NCBI GenBank assembly: GCA_943735955.1
Contig: OX030964.1
Span: 6,055,997 to 6,119,996 of the forward strand
Source of the DNA: Piscicola geometra
Taxonomy: Eukaryota > Annelida > Clitellata > Hirudinida > Piscicolidae
DNA length: 64,000 nucleotides
Reading direction: 5' to 3'
Part shown: one piece after another, positions 38,420-58,400 of the stretch
Layout: the number at the start of each line of letters is the position of its first letter
How positions within the stretch are numbered: position 1 is the stretch's first letter
Made by a program: the position numbers and the translations under genes
The notes under the pieces: model-generated
The model's database searches: none
The model's input: the letters and a program-made list of their open reading frames with translations, nothing else
What the model was told of the DNA's origin: nothing

Positions 38420-40198
38420 AGTGGAAAAGGAGGCTTTAATAATAGATGGGTTACCTAGACGAATGCAAAAAGACAAGAAAAACAAGGATATTAATGATCT
38501 TTAATTGCATTTCGACGGTCAATTCGAGGGTCTTTATGCTTTAATTGTTCAATTCCATTTTTAGATTGTTTATTAAATTCTTTTTTTAGTTTCACCGATC
38601 AATTTGTGTTTTTTACTTCGGTAATACATGAAAACGGATTTTGTGTTTTCTAGAAAGTAAACCCAGCACAATTGAGACAACCTTTTTCCGAACAAATGGG
38701 TTCCAAATATTTAATGCATTAAGTCTTGAACTTCCTTTCTGTTTTACCTCCTCTTTATAATCAATTTGAATTTAAGTTTAATGTTTTAGTCATGAATCTA
38801 AAAACTTATAAGTTTTGTTTTATTTTTTTCAAAATTGTTAACTAAAAATAATAACGTAAATAAACTAGAACAACTGCATCTGACAGCTTACACTTTTAAT
38901 TCTGTTTCAGTTTTTTTGAAGCATTTGTTACGAATTTCAGCACGTTTGGTCTATTTAGAATTTAAAAATTATTTTGTTTGAATGAATTCAATGTTGTGGC
39001 GGGTGGCGTGAGCAAATATACGCAACGACAATAATCTGGCGAAACTCAAAGAGACGTGATGGATGACGAAATTTGTCATAAATTCTAAAAAATAAAACAT
39101 TTCAATTTGAAAAATGAATTTAAAAAAGGCTAGATGATGGAATGCGAAAAAGCAAAATTCACAAAAACAAATGAGTTTAAACAGCCCTCAAGTAAGGCTG
39201 AAAAATGTTTGATGAGGCACAGATACGGGGCGATAGCTGGAGAGGGGCAAGGCACAAAGACATAGACAACAATGGGCAAGTTGCCGGCATATTGATCGAC
39301 AGAATAATGAAACAATGCGGTGAAGCCTTCTACCCAAACACACACATATACACACACACATATACACACACACATATACACACACACATATACGCATAAA
39401 AGCATACACATAAATAGGCATACACATAAATAGCCATACACATAATTAAACATACGCATTAATACACAAATGGGAAAAAACACACACACAAAAATTAGTA
39501 TTTCAATTTTAAAAGAATTCACATAGATAAAATATACAAAAGCACATACAATCACACATTGTTCAGCTTACCTTTTGTTGTGGAAACTCAGAGAAATTAA
39601 CTTGCCCAAAGTGTTTTTTTGTAAGTGCTATTGTGAAAGAGGATTGGATGCATTTGAGAGAGCCACATGCATTGGAAATAATTGCTTTTGCTTTTAGAAA
39701 AACTATTTTTAATTTTTTTGGCGAGGTTCAAATGTTTGTAATGAAAATGAAGCCGTAAAGCAGTTTTCATAGAAGGGTACCCTTCCAGCCCCCCATATAA
39801 TTTCCCATTCATTTGCACTCTTTTTCAATTAAAAACTTATATTTTTCAGTCTTAAAAGCATCAAATTAAAAATAATTTTGCAGTTTTTTTACCCATTTTC
39901 ATATATACAAACTTTTTGCGGGGCTGTTATTTTTGTTTTTGTCTCACGTAAAAACATGGGCACCAATCAACTTCAGTCTTTGAAGAAATTCCGTGTTATT
40001 TGAAGCACTTAAGCCCTTGTTAAGTTCTCTTTGTCAAAGAGTTTAAACATATAAATATTATAATTTTAATTTTTACATATATTATTTTTATTATTTAATT
40101 TATATATATTTTTTTTAATTACTCAAAATTCGAGTTTTATAAAAAAACCACGGGTACTCTGTCAAACACCCATCATACTGAATCACGCACTGAAAATA
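38420..40198. other. Intergenic, no gene supported
   Basis: AT-rich, with a (CACATA)n patch at 39338-39400. A GC-richer island at 39200-39335 is open on both strands but I cannot support an exon there. Confidence 0.5.
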
Positions 40199-40206
40199 GT
40201 TATCAC

Positions 40207-42253
40207 CAGGGGCGCAACCAGCCAAAAATGCTGGGGGGGGCTCAACTTTAGTATTAAAAAAATTATTATTTACCGCAACTGTTGTGTTTTGCAACATCAA
40301 TTTTTATATTTTCTTGCTCTTTAATACCGAGTTTTTTTCACATATTTTGTTCAATAAATTTTAAATTCATAAGTTAAATTTTAAATTTTTTCATTTAGTT
40401 ATTTATAAATTTTTTTTTCCTGTTCACATTTAAAATTTCTCAAAACAATCTTTTCTCGCTTAGATAATTTTTCAGTTTTATCATTCGATTTTAGTATTTT
40501 TATACAAATTTAGTCCTAATTTCAGGGCGAGAAGATAGTTAGTACTTGAATTATTTTTTTATTTATTCAAAATAACTTTTAAAAGGTTTCCAATGCGTTT
40601 AAAAATTAGTGGTGCGTTTTCGCAACTTTGACGTAATATGATTTCATATGATTTTTATTAAGCCTAGTCATTCATTACAATAGTTATTATAAAAATAATA
40701 AAATTATTAATTTAATGTTAATGTATTATGAAATTTATAAATTAAAATTAAAAGTTGAATTTTGTAGATGAATGTTGATTTTTATATTTCGAAAAAAAAT
40801 TCTAAACCGCAAATGCTTCAAACTTGAAAATTATTGAAGAAAATATAATTTTTAACCTCTCATAGGTTGATTATAAAATTAAAATAAAGATAACATTCGT
40901 CGTCAATGTCGTCTTTGAAACAGCACGACAGTTTATGAGTGCTGTTGTAATTCACTTTAAATAATTTGCTTTATTGTATTTAAAATAATAATTATTATTA
41001 TTATAACTAATAAAATAATTAGAAGTTTAATTTTATCAAACTATTTGCGATTGAAATTTATTTCTGTTTTAATAAATGTGGTTTGAATCAATTTATTTAT
41101 GATTTTTTACTGCACATAAGTATGTCACACTTCTCGCTCATGTTGCGTTTTCGCAACATCTTGCCCCATTAAAACTTATGAAATAATTGTTTTCAATTTT
41201 GCTTGAGTTGTTATTATAACCATATAATGCAAGTCTAAATGTAAAAATCGGGTAGCGGCGGTAAATGGGCTAAATAAAAACTACCAATTATAATTGATAA
41301 AGAATTTAGTTAGTTTATTAATGATACCAAAAAAAAACTACAAACTAAGTTGCATAGTATTCTTAGAGTTACGTCATCATTTTTCAAACTAAGGTAAAAA
41401 GTAAAAAAATAAGTTTGATATGAGATCCTAAACAGTCTATAATTTTTGTTAAAATGTTTAGTTTTAACTAAATTTTGATGTGTTCTCAGTTGCAAAATAA
41501 TTTTTCAATCAGTTTGTGAAAATCTTTTCACCATTTCATTTACTGAAAGAAGTGCAGTAGCGGTTTTGGTAGCAGATATTCTCAAACAAGCTTTGCAAAC
41601 GACGAGCAGAAACAGTCGTCTTAAGATGAATTTTAGTAAGCCGAAATTTAGAAAATGCTCTTTCTGCATCTGATGAAGTAACTGGCAGAGTCAGAGCAAC
41701 ATCGAGCATATAGTGCAACTCAGGCTGAAGGCTTGTTGCTCAAAAGAGTTCTTGCAGTTCGATAAATGAAATGAGATCAGACTGATCCGCACGTAAACTA
41801 AATGTGTTGATGTGATTTTGAGCTGTCTTTGCACAGTTTCAGCATCCTTTCCATGAAGGTTGAATAATTCTGAAAGCTCGGGAGTTATTTTGTCTATCTG
41901 CGTTATTCTTTATATACTTGCCATAGGTGGAAAAATTTACATATGAAAATTTTAAAGATTTAAGAGTGTAGTTAAGTTCTAGTGGTGCTCTATTTTTTTC
42001 AGAATTTGTGACATGTTAGTGTTATTTTGGTAGGATCTCTATGTTCTGTGTTGATATATGAAATGTTTTGTGAGATAAAGACCCGATGGCCATCCAGAGA
42101 AAATATCATTGTCCTATGGCATATTGAAAAATTGATTACCCCCCCCCCCCCCACCACCAAAAAAACTCATCGATTTTCGAAAAATTGTGAGACCCTTCAA
42201 ATAGGTCTGGGGGGGCTTGAGCCCCCCCCAGCCCCCCCCTAGTTGCGCCACTG
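40207..42253 (-). mobile_element. Degenerate hAT transposon with 8-base target duplication
   Basis: A 2047-base element. Left end CAGGGGCGCAACCAG and right end, reverse-complemented, CAGTGGCGCAACTAG are inverted repeats. The flanks GTTATCAC at 40199-40206 and 42254-42261 are an exact 8-base duplication. On the minus strand at 41718-41536 a frame reads LDVALTLPVTSSDAERAFSK followed by FRLTKIHLKTT, the C-terminal hAT dimerisation region. The rest of the transposase is decayed, and G and C tracts sit just inside each end. The element cannot encode an intact transposase. Confidence 0.92.
41536..41718 (-). pseudogene. hAT transposase C-terminal fragment
   Basis: About 60 codons matching the hAT C-terminal dimerisation domain, with the typical LPVTSSDAERAFS core. 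Upstream on the same strand (42010-41740) only broken frames remain. Confidence 0.8.
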
Positions 42254-42699
42254 GTTATCACCATTGTCAAAGTGTCAAAAACTGACTGCCTTTTAACATG
42301 TTCCCAAACGTTGAAAAACCAAAATATGTTCTATAATGAATTCCACATTGTTTTCAAAAAATTTATCTTTCTATTCGGCCATTCATCCACTCATTTATTT
42401 ACTGATTCTGCGGGGAGTCACTCCACAAAGCACGTCGGAGCATGCTTTACAGACTCTGCACAGCTCATGCCTTGACAGATGAATAAAAGCACAATGTGTT
42501 CTGGCCTTTAAATCGGAACATTGATGCATACAAACTCGCCGAAAAAATTAAACTTTTTAAAAAATTCTATAAACAAATTAATTTTATTGATATTATTTTA
42601 TTATTTTATGCATGGCACTCACATAAATTTTTTTATGAAAAGAGATTAACTTCTTTTTTACACTTAGCATAATTCAAAGCTGAAATTTCTTTTCTCCTC

Positions 42700-43275
42700 C
42701 ATCTGTCTATCAATTCATCCATCTATCTACTAATCTATCTTTCAATTCATCCATCTATCTACTAATCTATCTTTCAATTCATCCACAATCTAGTCTTATC
42801 ATCTATCTATCAATCCACCCATCTATCCTATTATCCATTTATCTTATTATTCATTCATTTATCCTATTATCCACCCATCTATCCTATTATCCATTTATCT
42901 TATTATTCATTCATTTATCCTATTATCCACCCATCTATCCTATTATCCATTTATCTAGTTATTCATCCATTTGTCCATTCGTTTATCTATCTATCCAGTC
43001 TTCTATCTATCCATTCATCCTTCTATCCAGTTCATCTATCTATTCATCCATCCATCTATCCTATTATCCATCCATCTATCCTATTATCCATCCATCTATC
43101 TTATTATTCATCCATCTATCCATTCGTTCATCTATCCATTCATCCATCTATCCATTCGATCATCTATCCATTCATCCATCTATTCAGTCTTCTATCTATC
43201 CATTCATCCCTCTTTCCAGTTCATCTATCTATTCATCCATCTATCCATTCATCCATATATTCATTCACCTGTCCA
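42700..43275. repeat. CCATCTATC-type degenerate tetranucleotide array
   Basis: Imperfect CATC/TATC repeats such as CATTCATCCATCTATC, with higher-order units of about 45 bases (CTATTATCCACCCATCTATC). Confidence 0.9.
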
Positions 43276-44240
43276 TTTCTATTTTTAAAAAAAAATTTTT
43301 TAACGCCCATTCCACTCTAAAATGCCAGAGCATTTGTTAGTTAAGAACCATGCTAGTTATTCTTCCTGCAATTCTAAACTTTAAAATCAAGATTGGCAGA
43401 CGCATGTGGATTTACAACAAGACCATGACCTTTGTGCGTGAAAAGTTCAAATAAATTTGTTAGAAGAACAAATATTTTTTCAAAGAATTATTTTTTGAAA
43501 AACTTTTATGTGGAAAAATCTAAATTCAAGTCAGGCATTACGAGCCATTTCTAGTAAATCTGAGAGCTCATTCCGAAGCCGGAAACCAAAAAGGTTAAAC
43601 TTGCAAGGATTTTAAACAGACTACACATATACTTTTGAGATATTTTTGTCTTTTTTTTTACGAAGGATTTTAATTGAGAACTCAGTGCTGAAAATAAAAG
43701 CAAAAAACGCTGATTATCTCAAAGCGTACTATTTACTTAAATAATCATGCGACAACTCCAGGCATAAATCTACTTTGAGCAAAAAGCTGGAACGAGTGAG
43801 TTGATATGTAAGGGTGACTTTTGACAGCGCTTGATGGTTACATTTGAGGGTGGTTTTTAGAGAGAAGGGGAAAGGGAGGGTGGTTTTGAAGGAGAGAAAG
43901 GAAACAAAGGGGTTCACGGAAGAAATAAATTTAGAAAAAATAAATTAAGAATGAGAAAAGTTGGAAATTTTGAGTTTACGGATGAAATGATAATATACAG
44001 TTGGCTCTGAACATGAGGCAGCAATCGAAGGTTTCAACGTTCAAGTGAAATGCTGGTAGTAAAGGAGAAGTGCTTGAGAATGGGAGGCTTGAGAAGGCTT
44101 TCGGAGCGAGTGAGGTGCCCGGAACCGAAAAGGACTGCTCAGGTACCTAGTATAGGCATTGAGGTACTTGAACGAGGCAGCCAGGAGCCATGGTGACCTT
44201 AAAACTGGAATATCCTAGGTGGATATCGAAATGTAAGTCA
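43276..44240. other. Intergenic, no gene seen
   Basis: AT-rich in its first half, more balanced near 43980-44240. No coding sequence or repeat recognised. Confidence 0.5.
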
Positions 44241-44242
44241 GG

Positions 44243-44724
44243 ATGGATGTCTTGATGGATGTCTTGATGGATGTCTTGATGGATGTCTTGATGGATGTCT
44301 TGATGGATGTCTTGATGGATGTCTTGATGGATGTCTTGTAGGATGTCTTGATGGATGTCTTGATGGATGTCTTGATGGATGTCTTGATGGATGTCTTGAT
44401 GGATGTCTTGATGGATGTCTTGATGGATGTCTTGATGGATGTCTTGATGGATGTCTTGATGGATGTCTTGATGGATGTCTTGATGGATGTCTTGATGGAT
44501 GTCTTGATGGATGTCTTGATGGATGTCTTGATGGATGTCTTGATGGATGTCTTGTAGGATGTCTTGATGGATGTCTTGATGGATGTCTTGTAGGATGTCT
44601 TGATGGATGTCTTGATGGATGTCTTGATGGATGTCTTGATGGATGTCTTGATGGATGTCTTGATGGATGTCTTGATGGATGTCTTGATGGATGTCTTGAT
44701 GGATGTCTTGATGGATGTCTTGGA
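44243..44724. repeat. 12-base minisatellite GGATGTCTTGAT, about 40 copies
   Basis: Very homogeneous array of GGATGTCTTGAT. Three interspersed variants end TGTA instead of TGAT (about 44335, 44552 and 44590). Because 12 is a multiple of three, it is open in frame and would encode MDVL repeats, but there is no sign of expression. Confidence 0.97.
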
Positions 44725-44809
44725 TTGGTTCTGTGGAGGAACGAATTGACGTTAAACGTCAGTAAACGTCACTACCAACATCACGTGGTGCTTTCTTTGC
44801 TTTTCTTCT

Positions 44810-45050
<241 letters not shown>

Positions 45051-45059
45051 CGTGTGTAA

Positions 45060-46370
45060 ATGTGCTTATTCTCTAAATAGGCTTGGAAAAAAAATTCAAG
45101 GTTGAATCTGACATACCTAAAAGAAAAATAGGAGTGTCGTTAAGGGGCGATTTGGAAGTTATCAAGGCCATTTATCACCCTGAGATGGCAAATGCCTGTG
45201 AAGACGGAAGGAGGACGAGATATGCAAGATAATGTCGTGTAATATCAAAGCAAAGTCCCGTTCATCCAATGTTTTTTTGTGTGTTTTACAAGTTTTTTGT
45301 GTAAATTGTTTTGTTTTTGGGTGTTTTACAAGTTTTTTTGTGTAAATTGTTTTGTTTTTGTGTGTTCTTGAGTGCTTGTTTGGGAGTGTGTGTGTGTCTG
45401 AAAGTGTGTCGGTGTGGGTGTTTGTCTGGGAGAATGGCTTCAGTGAAGATAAAAGAGTCTTACGTTTTATTTGTAAAAAAAATACAAAACATGTAAAGTA
45501 GAGTACACTTCAAATAATTACATGCAGTTATACAAGCACACTGACATACACATACAAGCAAGTGAACACACAACCTGTCAATCATTCAGGAAAAACGGGA
45601 AAACCCAATCGCACTTTGAACAACTCAAAAACAAAAAAGTCTCATTGGGAAAAACCCGAAAATAAATAATAAACAAGACTCAAACATAAAAAGTAAACAA
45701 AATAACATAAAAATAAAAAAAATAACATAAAAAATAAATAATCAAACATAAAAGATAAACAAGCTACCAATAAAAAAAATACACAAAAACAAACACCCAA
45801 AAAATACACCAAAACGAACACCCAAAAAATACACCAAAACGAACACAAAAAGACACCAAAAAACACCAAAAAATACACAAAGACCCACTCAAACTCATCC
45901 AAACATACACTCAAACACACTCAAACACAAAAAAAACATACAAACACACACACAAACATACGCAAGCAAACAAGCAGACGCAAGAGCTAACAAACACGTC
46001 ATCAATCATTGCCATCCATTCACCCTCATGCGTACTGAAGTTATATTAGAAATTATACTTTTATTTACAAACAAAACAAAGTTTTGTTTATTGTATCCGT
46101 AACTACCTGACAGTGTGTCTGTGTCAAGCTTGGATTGGCGTTAATATATTCTGAATATATTAACAATGTTCGCATTAATTTATGAATATATTAACAATGT
46201 TCGCATTAATTTATGAATATATTAACGATAAAAAATATTTTAATTGTCTTTGTCATAGAGGTTTTCTGGTATAGATTCATCACCCTCATCACTTCTGCCC
46301 TATCCACCAATTCATTGGTTTGGGACTTTCACGTTCCAACTATTTGGGTACTTTATTACAATTCTCGATT
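45060..46370. other. Low-complexity intergenic stretch
   Basis: G/T-rich near 45260-45440, A/C-rich near 45500-45990 (AAAATACACCAAAACGAACACCC repeats). A 35-base tandem unit containing TGAATATATTAACAATGTTC occurs about 2.5 times at 46140-46230. No gene is supported; a stomatin first exon could be hidden here. Confidence 0.5.
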
Positions 46371-46399
46371 GAATGTTCATCGTTGTAGCAACTTATTTT

Positions 46400-46830
46400 C
46401 AACTTCCATTTCATCACCACAACCACATCACCACCACAACATCACCACCACAACATCACCACCACAACATCACCACCACAACCACATCACTACAATCAAT
46501 CACCACCACTACATCACCACCACAACATCACCACCACAACCACATCACTACAATCAATCACCACCACAACCACATCATCATCACCATTAAACCACCACTA
46601 CAACCACCATTAAACCACCACCACAACCACATCACCACAACAACATCGCCAACCACACCACCACAACAACCACAACAACCACAAAATCACCACAACAACC
46701 ACACCACCACAACCACAACAACCCCACCACAACATCACCGCAACAACCCCACCACAACAACTACACCGCCACAACCACATCACCGCTACATCACCAACCA
46801 CCTCACCACACCCACACCACCACCACACCA
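46400..46830. repeat. CACCACAACCACAT array (stomatin intron)
   Basis: Imperfect ACCACAACATCACC units up to the splice acceptor of the first visible stomatin exon. Confidence 0.9.
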
Positions 46831-46833
46831 CAG

Positions 46834-54600
<7,767 letters not shown>

Positions 54601-55421
54601 TCACACAGCTTCCTTTTTCGCATTCACTTGCAACGATTTTTCTCCGTTCCACGTTCGTTCTTTCTTGTTCTCTTCATTGATTCTCACGTATTAGTTCTTC
54701 ATCGACACTTCAACCCACTCATTTCCTTTCTTAAGGAACCAAGGCTGATTCTATGTAGCGCGAAAATTTCATTTTGCATCGCTCAAGTGATAGTCTATAA
54801 ATTTTACACATTTTATCTACTTCTCAATATCTAGTTGCACTTTTTACGATATCTCGCTTGCCTATATCATTGAAAGTAGACTTGAGAAGATGGCCCGTCG
54901 GCAGGTTTAAAAGAGGCAAAGGCTTCAGAGATGATCAGTATATCATTGAACATTCATCTTGTTTTGAACACTTTTCATTTTTTAAATTCATAAAATTTCA
55001 AAATTTTATTTTTTGATGTATGTGTTAATCAAGTCTAACTAAGCAGATTTGCTTTATGAGGGAGGTCAGTTTTCACCAGGCACTCCGAAAAATGGTTTCA
55101 CTTGAGAATGAAGACCAAGTCAACGTTTAGATACGTTAATGTCCTGGTGACATGATAAATAAGTCAACGTTCAATTCTTTATCTCGTTATTAAAGCTTCA
55201 GACTGCATTTAGACTTATCGCAGTGATGTAAAAGCAAAAATAGCTTAAGCAACACTTACCCAAAAAACTCATACAATAAGTTTTACTGTCGAAACGTAAA
55301 GACGTACGTAAAAGTGATCGATTAAACATCATCAAAAACATCATCATCATCACCACCACCGTCATAATCAAGACCACCATCAAGAGCATCATTGTTTTCC
55401 CAACACGATCTCTGCTCGAGA
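54601..55421. other. Convergent 3' region between stomatin and neverland
   Basis: AT-rich, 3' UTRs of the two convergent genes and an (ATC)n patch at 55330-55390. No further gene seen. Confidence 0.5.
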
Positions 55422-58400
55422 TCACCAATCCGAAAGCACCATCAGGTCTGTATCGAGACGGGGACTGTGGTCTGAGTAGAATTGCGAGTACCAGCGTCGA
55501 TGCTTCGCCACCAACGAGTCCTCTTTCGACTTGACGTAGACCGGCTTCGAGACGTACATCTTGTTGTTCCAGATCATCATGTCCCGCTCGATCTGCGTTC
55601 GATTTGTCGCTTAAATAAAATAACGATGTAATCATGAATAACTATTTGTTGCTATTACTTATTAATGAATTTTAGAAACAGAAATTTTTCGCTTCAAATT
55701 GAATACCGATTCAGTTAGCGATAACTAAAAAATAATTTTTCTTATATATAATATGTAATTAATAAAAAAAAATTTTTTTTTGGATGTTCAAACCCCCCCC
55801 CCCCCCCCCCCACGCACCATGAGGGCCTCTCCAAACAAGAAGAACTTTGCCAGGATGTTTGGCACGAGTTTGTGCACGTAGATGTGGTGAACCACTCTCT
55901 GCACCAGAGGCTCTATTGGAGTGAGTGTTTGTATGTACGCCCCTTGTCCGATCAGTGCACTCTCGAACGATAAGTGTACAATCCCTGGTCCTATCTGGAT
56001 TGGTGGTGGGGAAAGGGTAAAAGTGGTATTTGATGGTGGTGGTTGTGGTGGTAGTGGTGGCGGTGGTGGTAGTGGTGGTGATTTATTCTAAAACGTATTA
56101 TGAGTTTTAAATTCAAATGATCCTTTTATTTATTTAGATTATAGATTAATTCATCTGAGAGTACCCTAGTGAACAAATTTAAACTTTTAATCTAATTATA
56201 TAAAGATAAATAGGACGACAATGAAAGATATCTTGTATACCTGCAAAGCAATAATCTTAAGATCAAGCAAAGAGACGAATCGTCCAGCAACGACAAGGTG
56301 ATGCAGCAGATCCATCCTTCCCACGTGCTTTTCTCCCGCCTTGGCACTCGCCTGCCAACCAGCCTCCCAATGGTGGTGACTGAAGTCCCACCAACTGTTC
56401 TGTGTCTCACTCAAGTCCGAGCCTGCCAACATCACAGGTCCATGCACTTGACCCAGATGTGCTAGGTCAGCCCCGTTCTCCGGTATCTCCTGTGACAAGT
56501 TGTCAAATTGAAGATTTTATATAAGGTTATTTAATGTTATATTAAATGCTATTTAAAGTTATTTAGGTTTCGTATCAAATATATTTTCAAAATAAACACA
56601 TTAATAGTTAAATACCATAAGTTTATATATATATAAATAAATAAATTATTTATTTATTAAGTAAAAACAAGTCCATATTCACATCCACCTGTATATGAGC
56701 GTTAATAATATGCTCGCTACGGCCGGCATACTTCCACACATTCTGTTGGATCTCAGATATTTCTGGAGGCAACCAGCTGGGAGAGTCTCCTTCGGCATGG
56801 TACCACACTAACACCGAACCGTTCTGCTCCAGGGTTTCGTACGTTTTCAGTGTGGCGTTCTCGGGAACTGGAGGAGCGGGGTGAAGCTTGGATGTGAGGT
56901 TTAAACTTTATTCATTAAAACATTTTTCAATTTCGTTTATTTTTATTATTTATTCGTAAAAACATTCTAATTTGGTTTTTGAGACGCACTCACTATATTT
57001 CTGCTCCGTGTAGGGTATATGCACGCATTTTCCATCGCCTTGGAACCTCCATCCGTGGAAAGGACACTCCAAACAGTTTCCTTTCACCACTCCTCCCACG
57101 CCCAGATTGGCGCCATTATGGGGGCAGTAAGCCTGAACCACCCTCGCCTTGCCATCCTCCCCTCTGTACACGGCCAAGTTCAAACCTGCGGGAAATTGCA
57201 TGCCGCTTCGTTCTTTCTTTTGTTTGAAGTTTAATTTATTTTCATGAGACTTTTAATTTTATTTATTCAACTTTTCTGAGTAAGCAACATGAATTTGCAT
57301 AACAATTACAGGCACCGGCGTGGTGGCACAAATGGGAATGTGATTTAAGCAAATAAGCAGCGGGATTTTTCTCATTTTGGCGTCTCTTTTGACATATTCC
57401 CAGACTAACCCGTCATGAATCTCCTACTTTGACACCAAAGTGTCTCATAAAATCCCTCCACCACCTCGGTCTGCCACCCCCCTGCGGTGTCCTTGTCACT
57501 CCCATTCATACTTCAATGCACAAGTTTCCAAGTGACGTCACGCTCAGCTCTATAAATAGCTGTATGGTAAAAAAAATATTTCATGGAAGTTGCAATGCAA
57601 AAACATGTTACTTTGGAGGCGATTTTCACTATTCCGTTAGGTTTTAGTGAAAGTGTGTTAACAAATTTGTTTGAAAAAGGGCTTGAAGTTAATTTTATTG
57701 GGTTTCCAAGAAAAAATTACTGCCTTAAAAGGCATTTAATAGCTATGAAATGAACCTCATTGAGCGATAATAATAAGTTATGCAAGTCTAAAGATAATGA
57801 ACAACTTTGAACTTTAAATTTATTTGATTCAAAGTTTGAAGGTAGTAAAAACAAATTGTTAAGTGTTTTACATAAAAGATAGTGCATAAAATTGTTTGTA
57901 TTAACGAAAACCATCCCACTGAGGGATTAAGTTCTTTCCTTATTCATCTTCACTCATTCAACCCTAACAAAAATTCAAAGGGCTTAAAGAGATATGAGTT
58001 AAATAAAAAAAAAGGTACATCCTATGTGCACCAGCAGCAGCAGAAGAGACCAGTAAGAGAATGGAGCAGACTATGGCCTGTTGGGTTTGGAAGTGACTTG
58101 CCCCCTAACAGTGAAATAGGTCTACTTTTTCAACATCATGACACTGTTTAATCATTTTTTCAAACTCATTATCAATTTAATTTAACTACTCATTTTGTAT
58201 CATATTAGCTGACATTGATAAAAATAAGATTAAAAAAACATGTCAGGATTATTCAAGAATAAATATTCTGACTGCTGATAGGCAAAATAAAATACCCTAT
58301 AATTATTAGACATTTTTTCCCATAGTAAAACATGCTGATGACTTCTAGTTCTCTGACCAATATTATGGTAACCCTTTTTCATTAAACAATTTGACAATAT

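Noticed and set aside
39130..39555. 141-codon minus-strand frame
   Set aside because: Half is CACATA repeat; no splice signals or family resemblance.
44348..44557. MDVL-repeat open frame
   Set aside because: In-frame 12-base minisatellite, no start context or conserved flanks.
57882..58151. 89-codon plus-strand frame in neverland intron 1
   Set aside because: Second half looks protein-like but matches no family I know and has no splice or start support; left as an intronic note.
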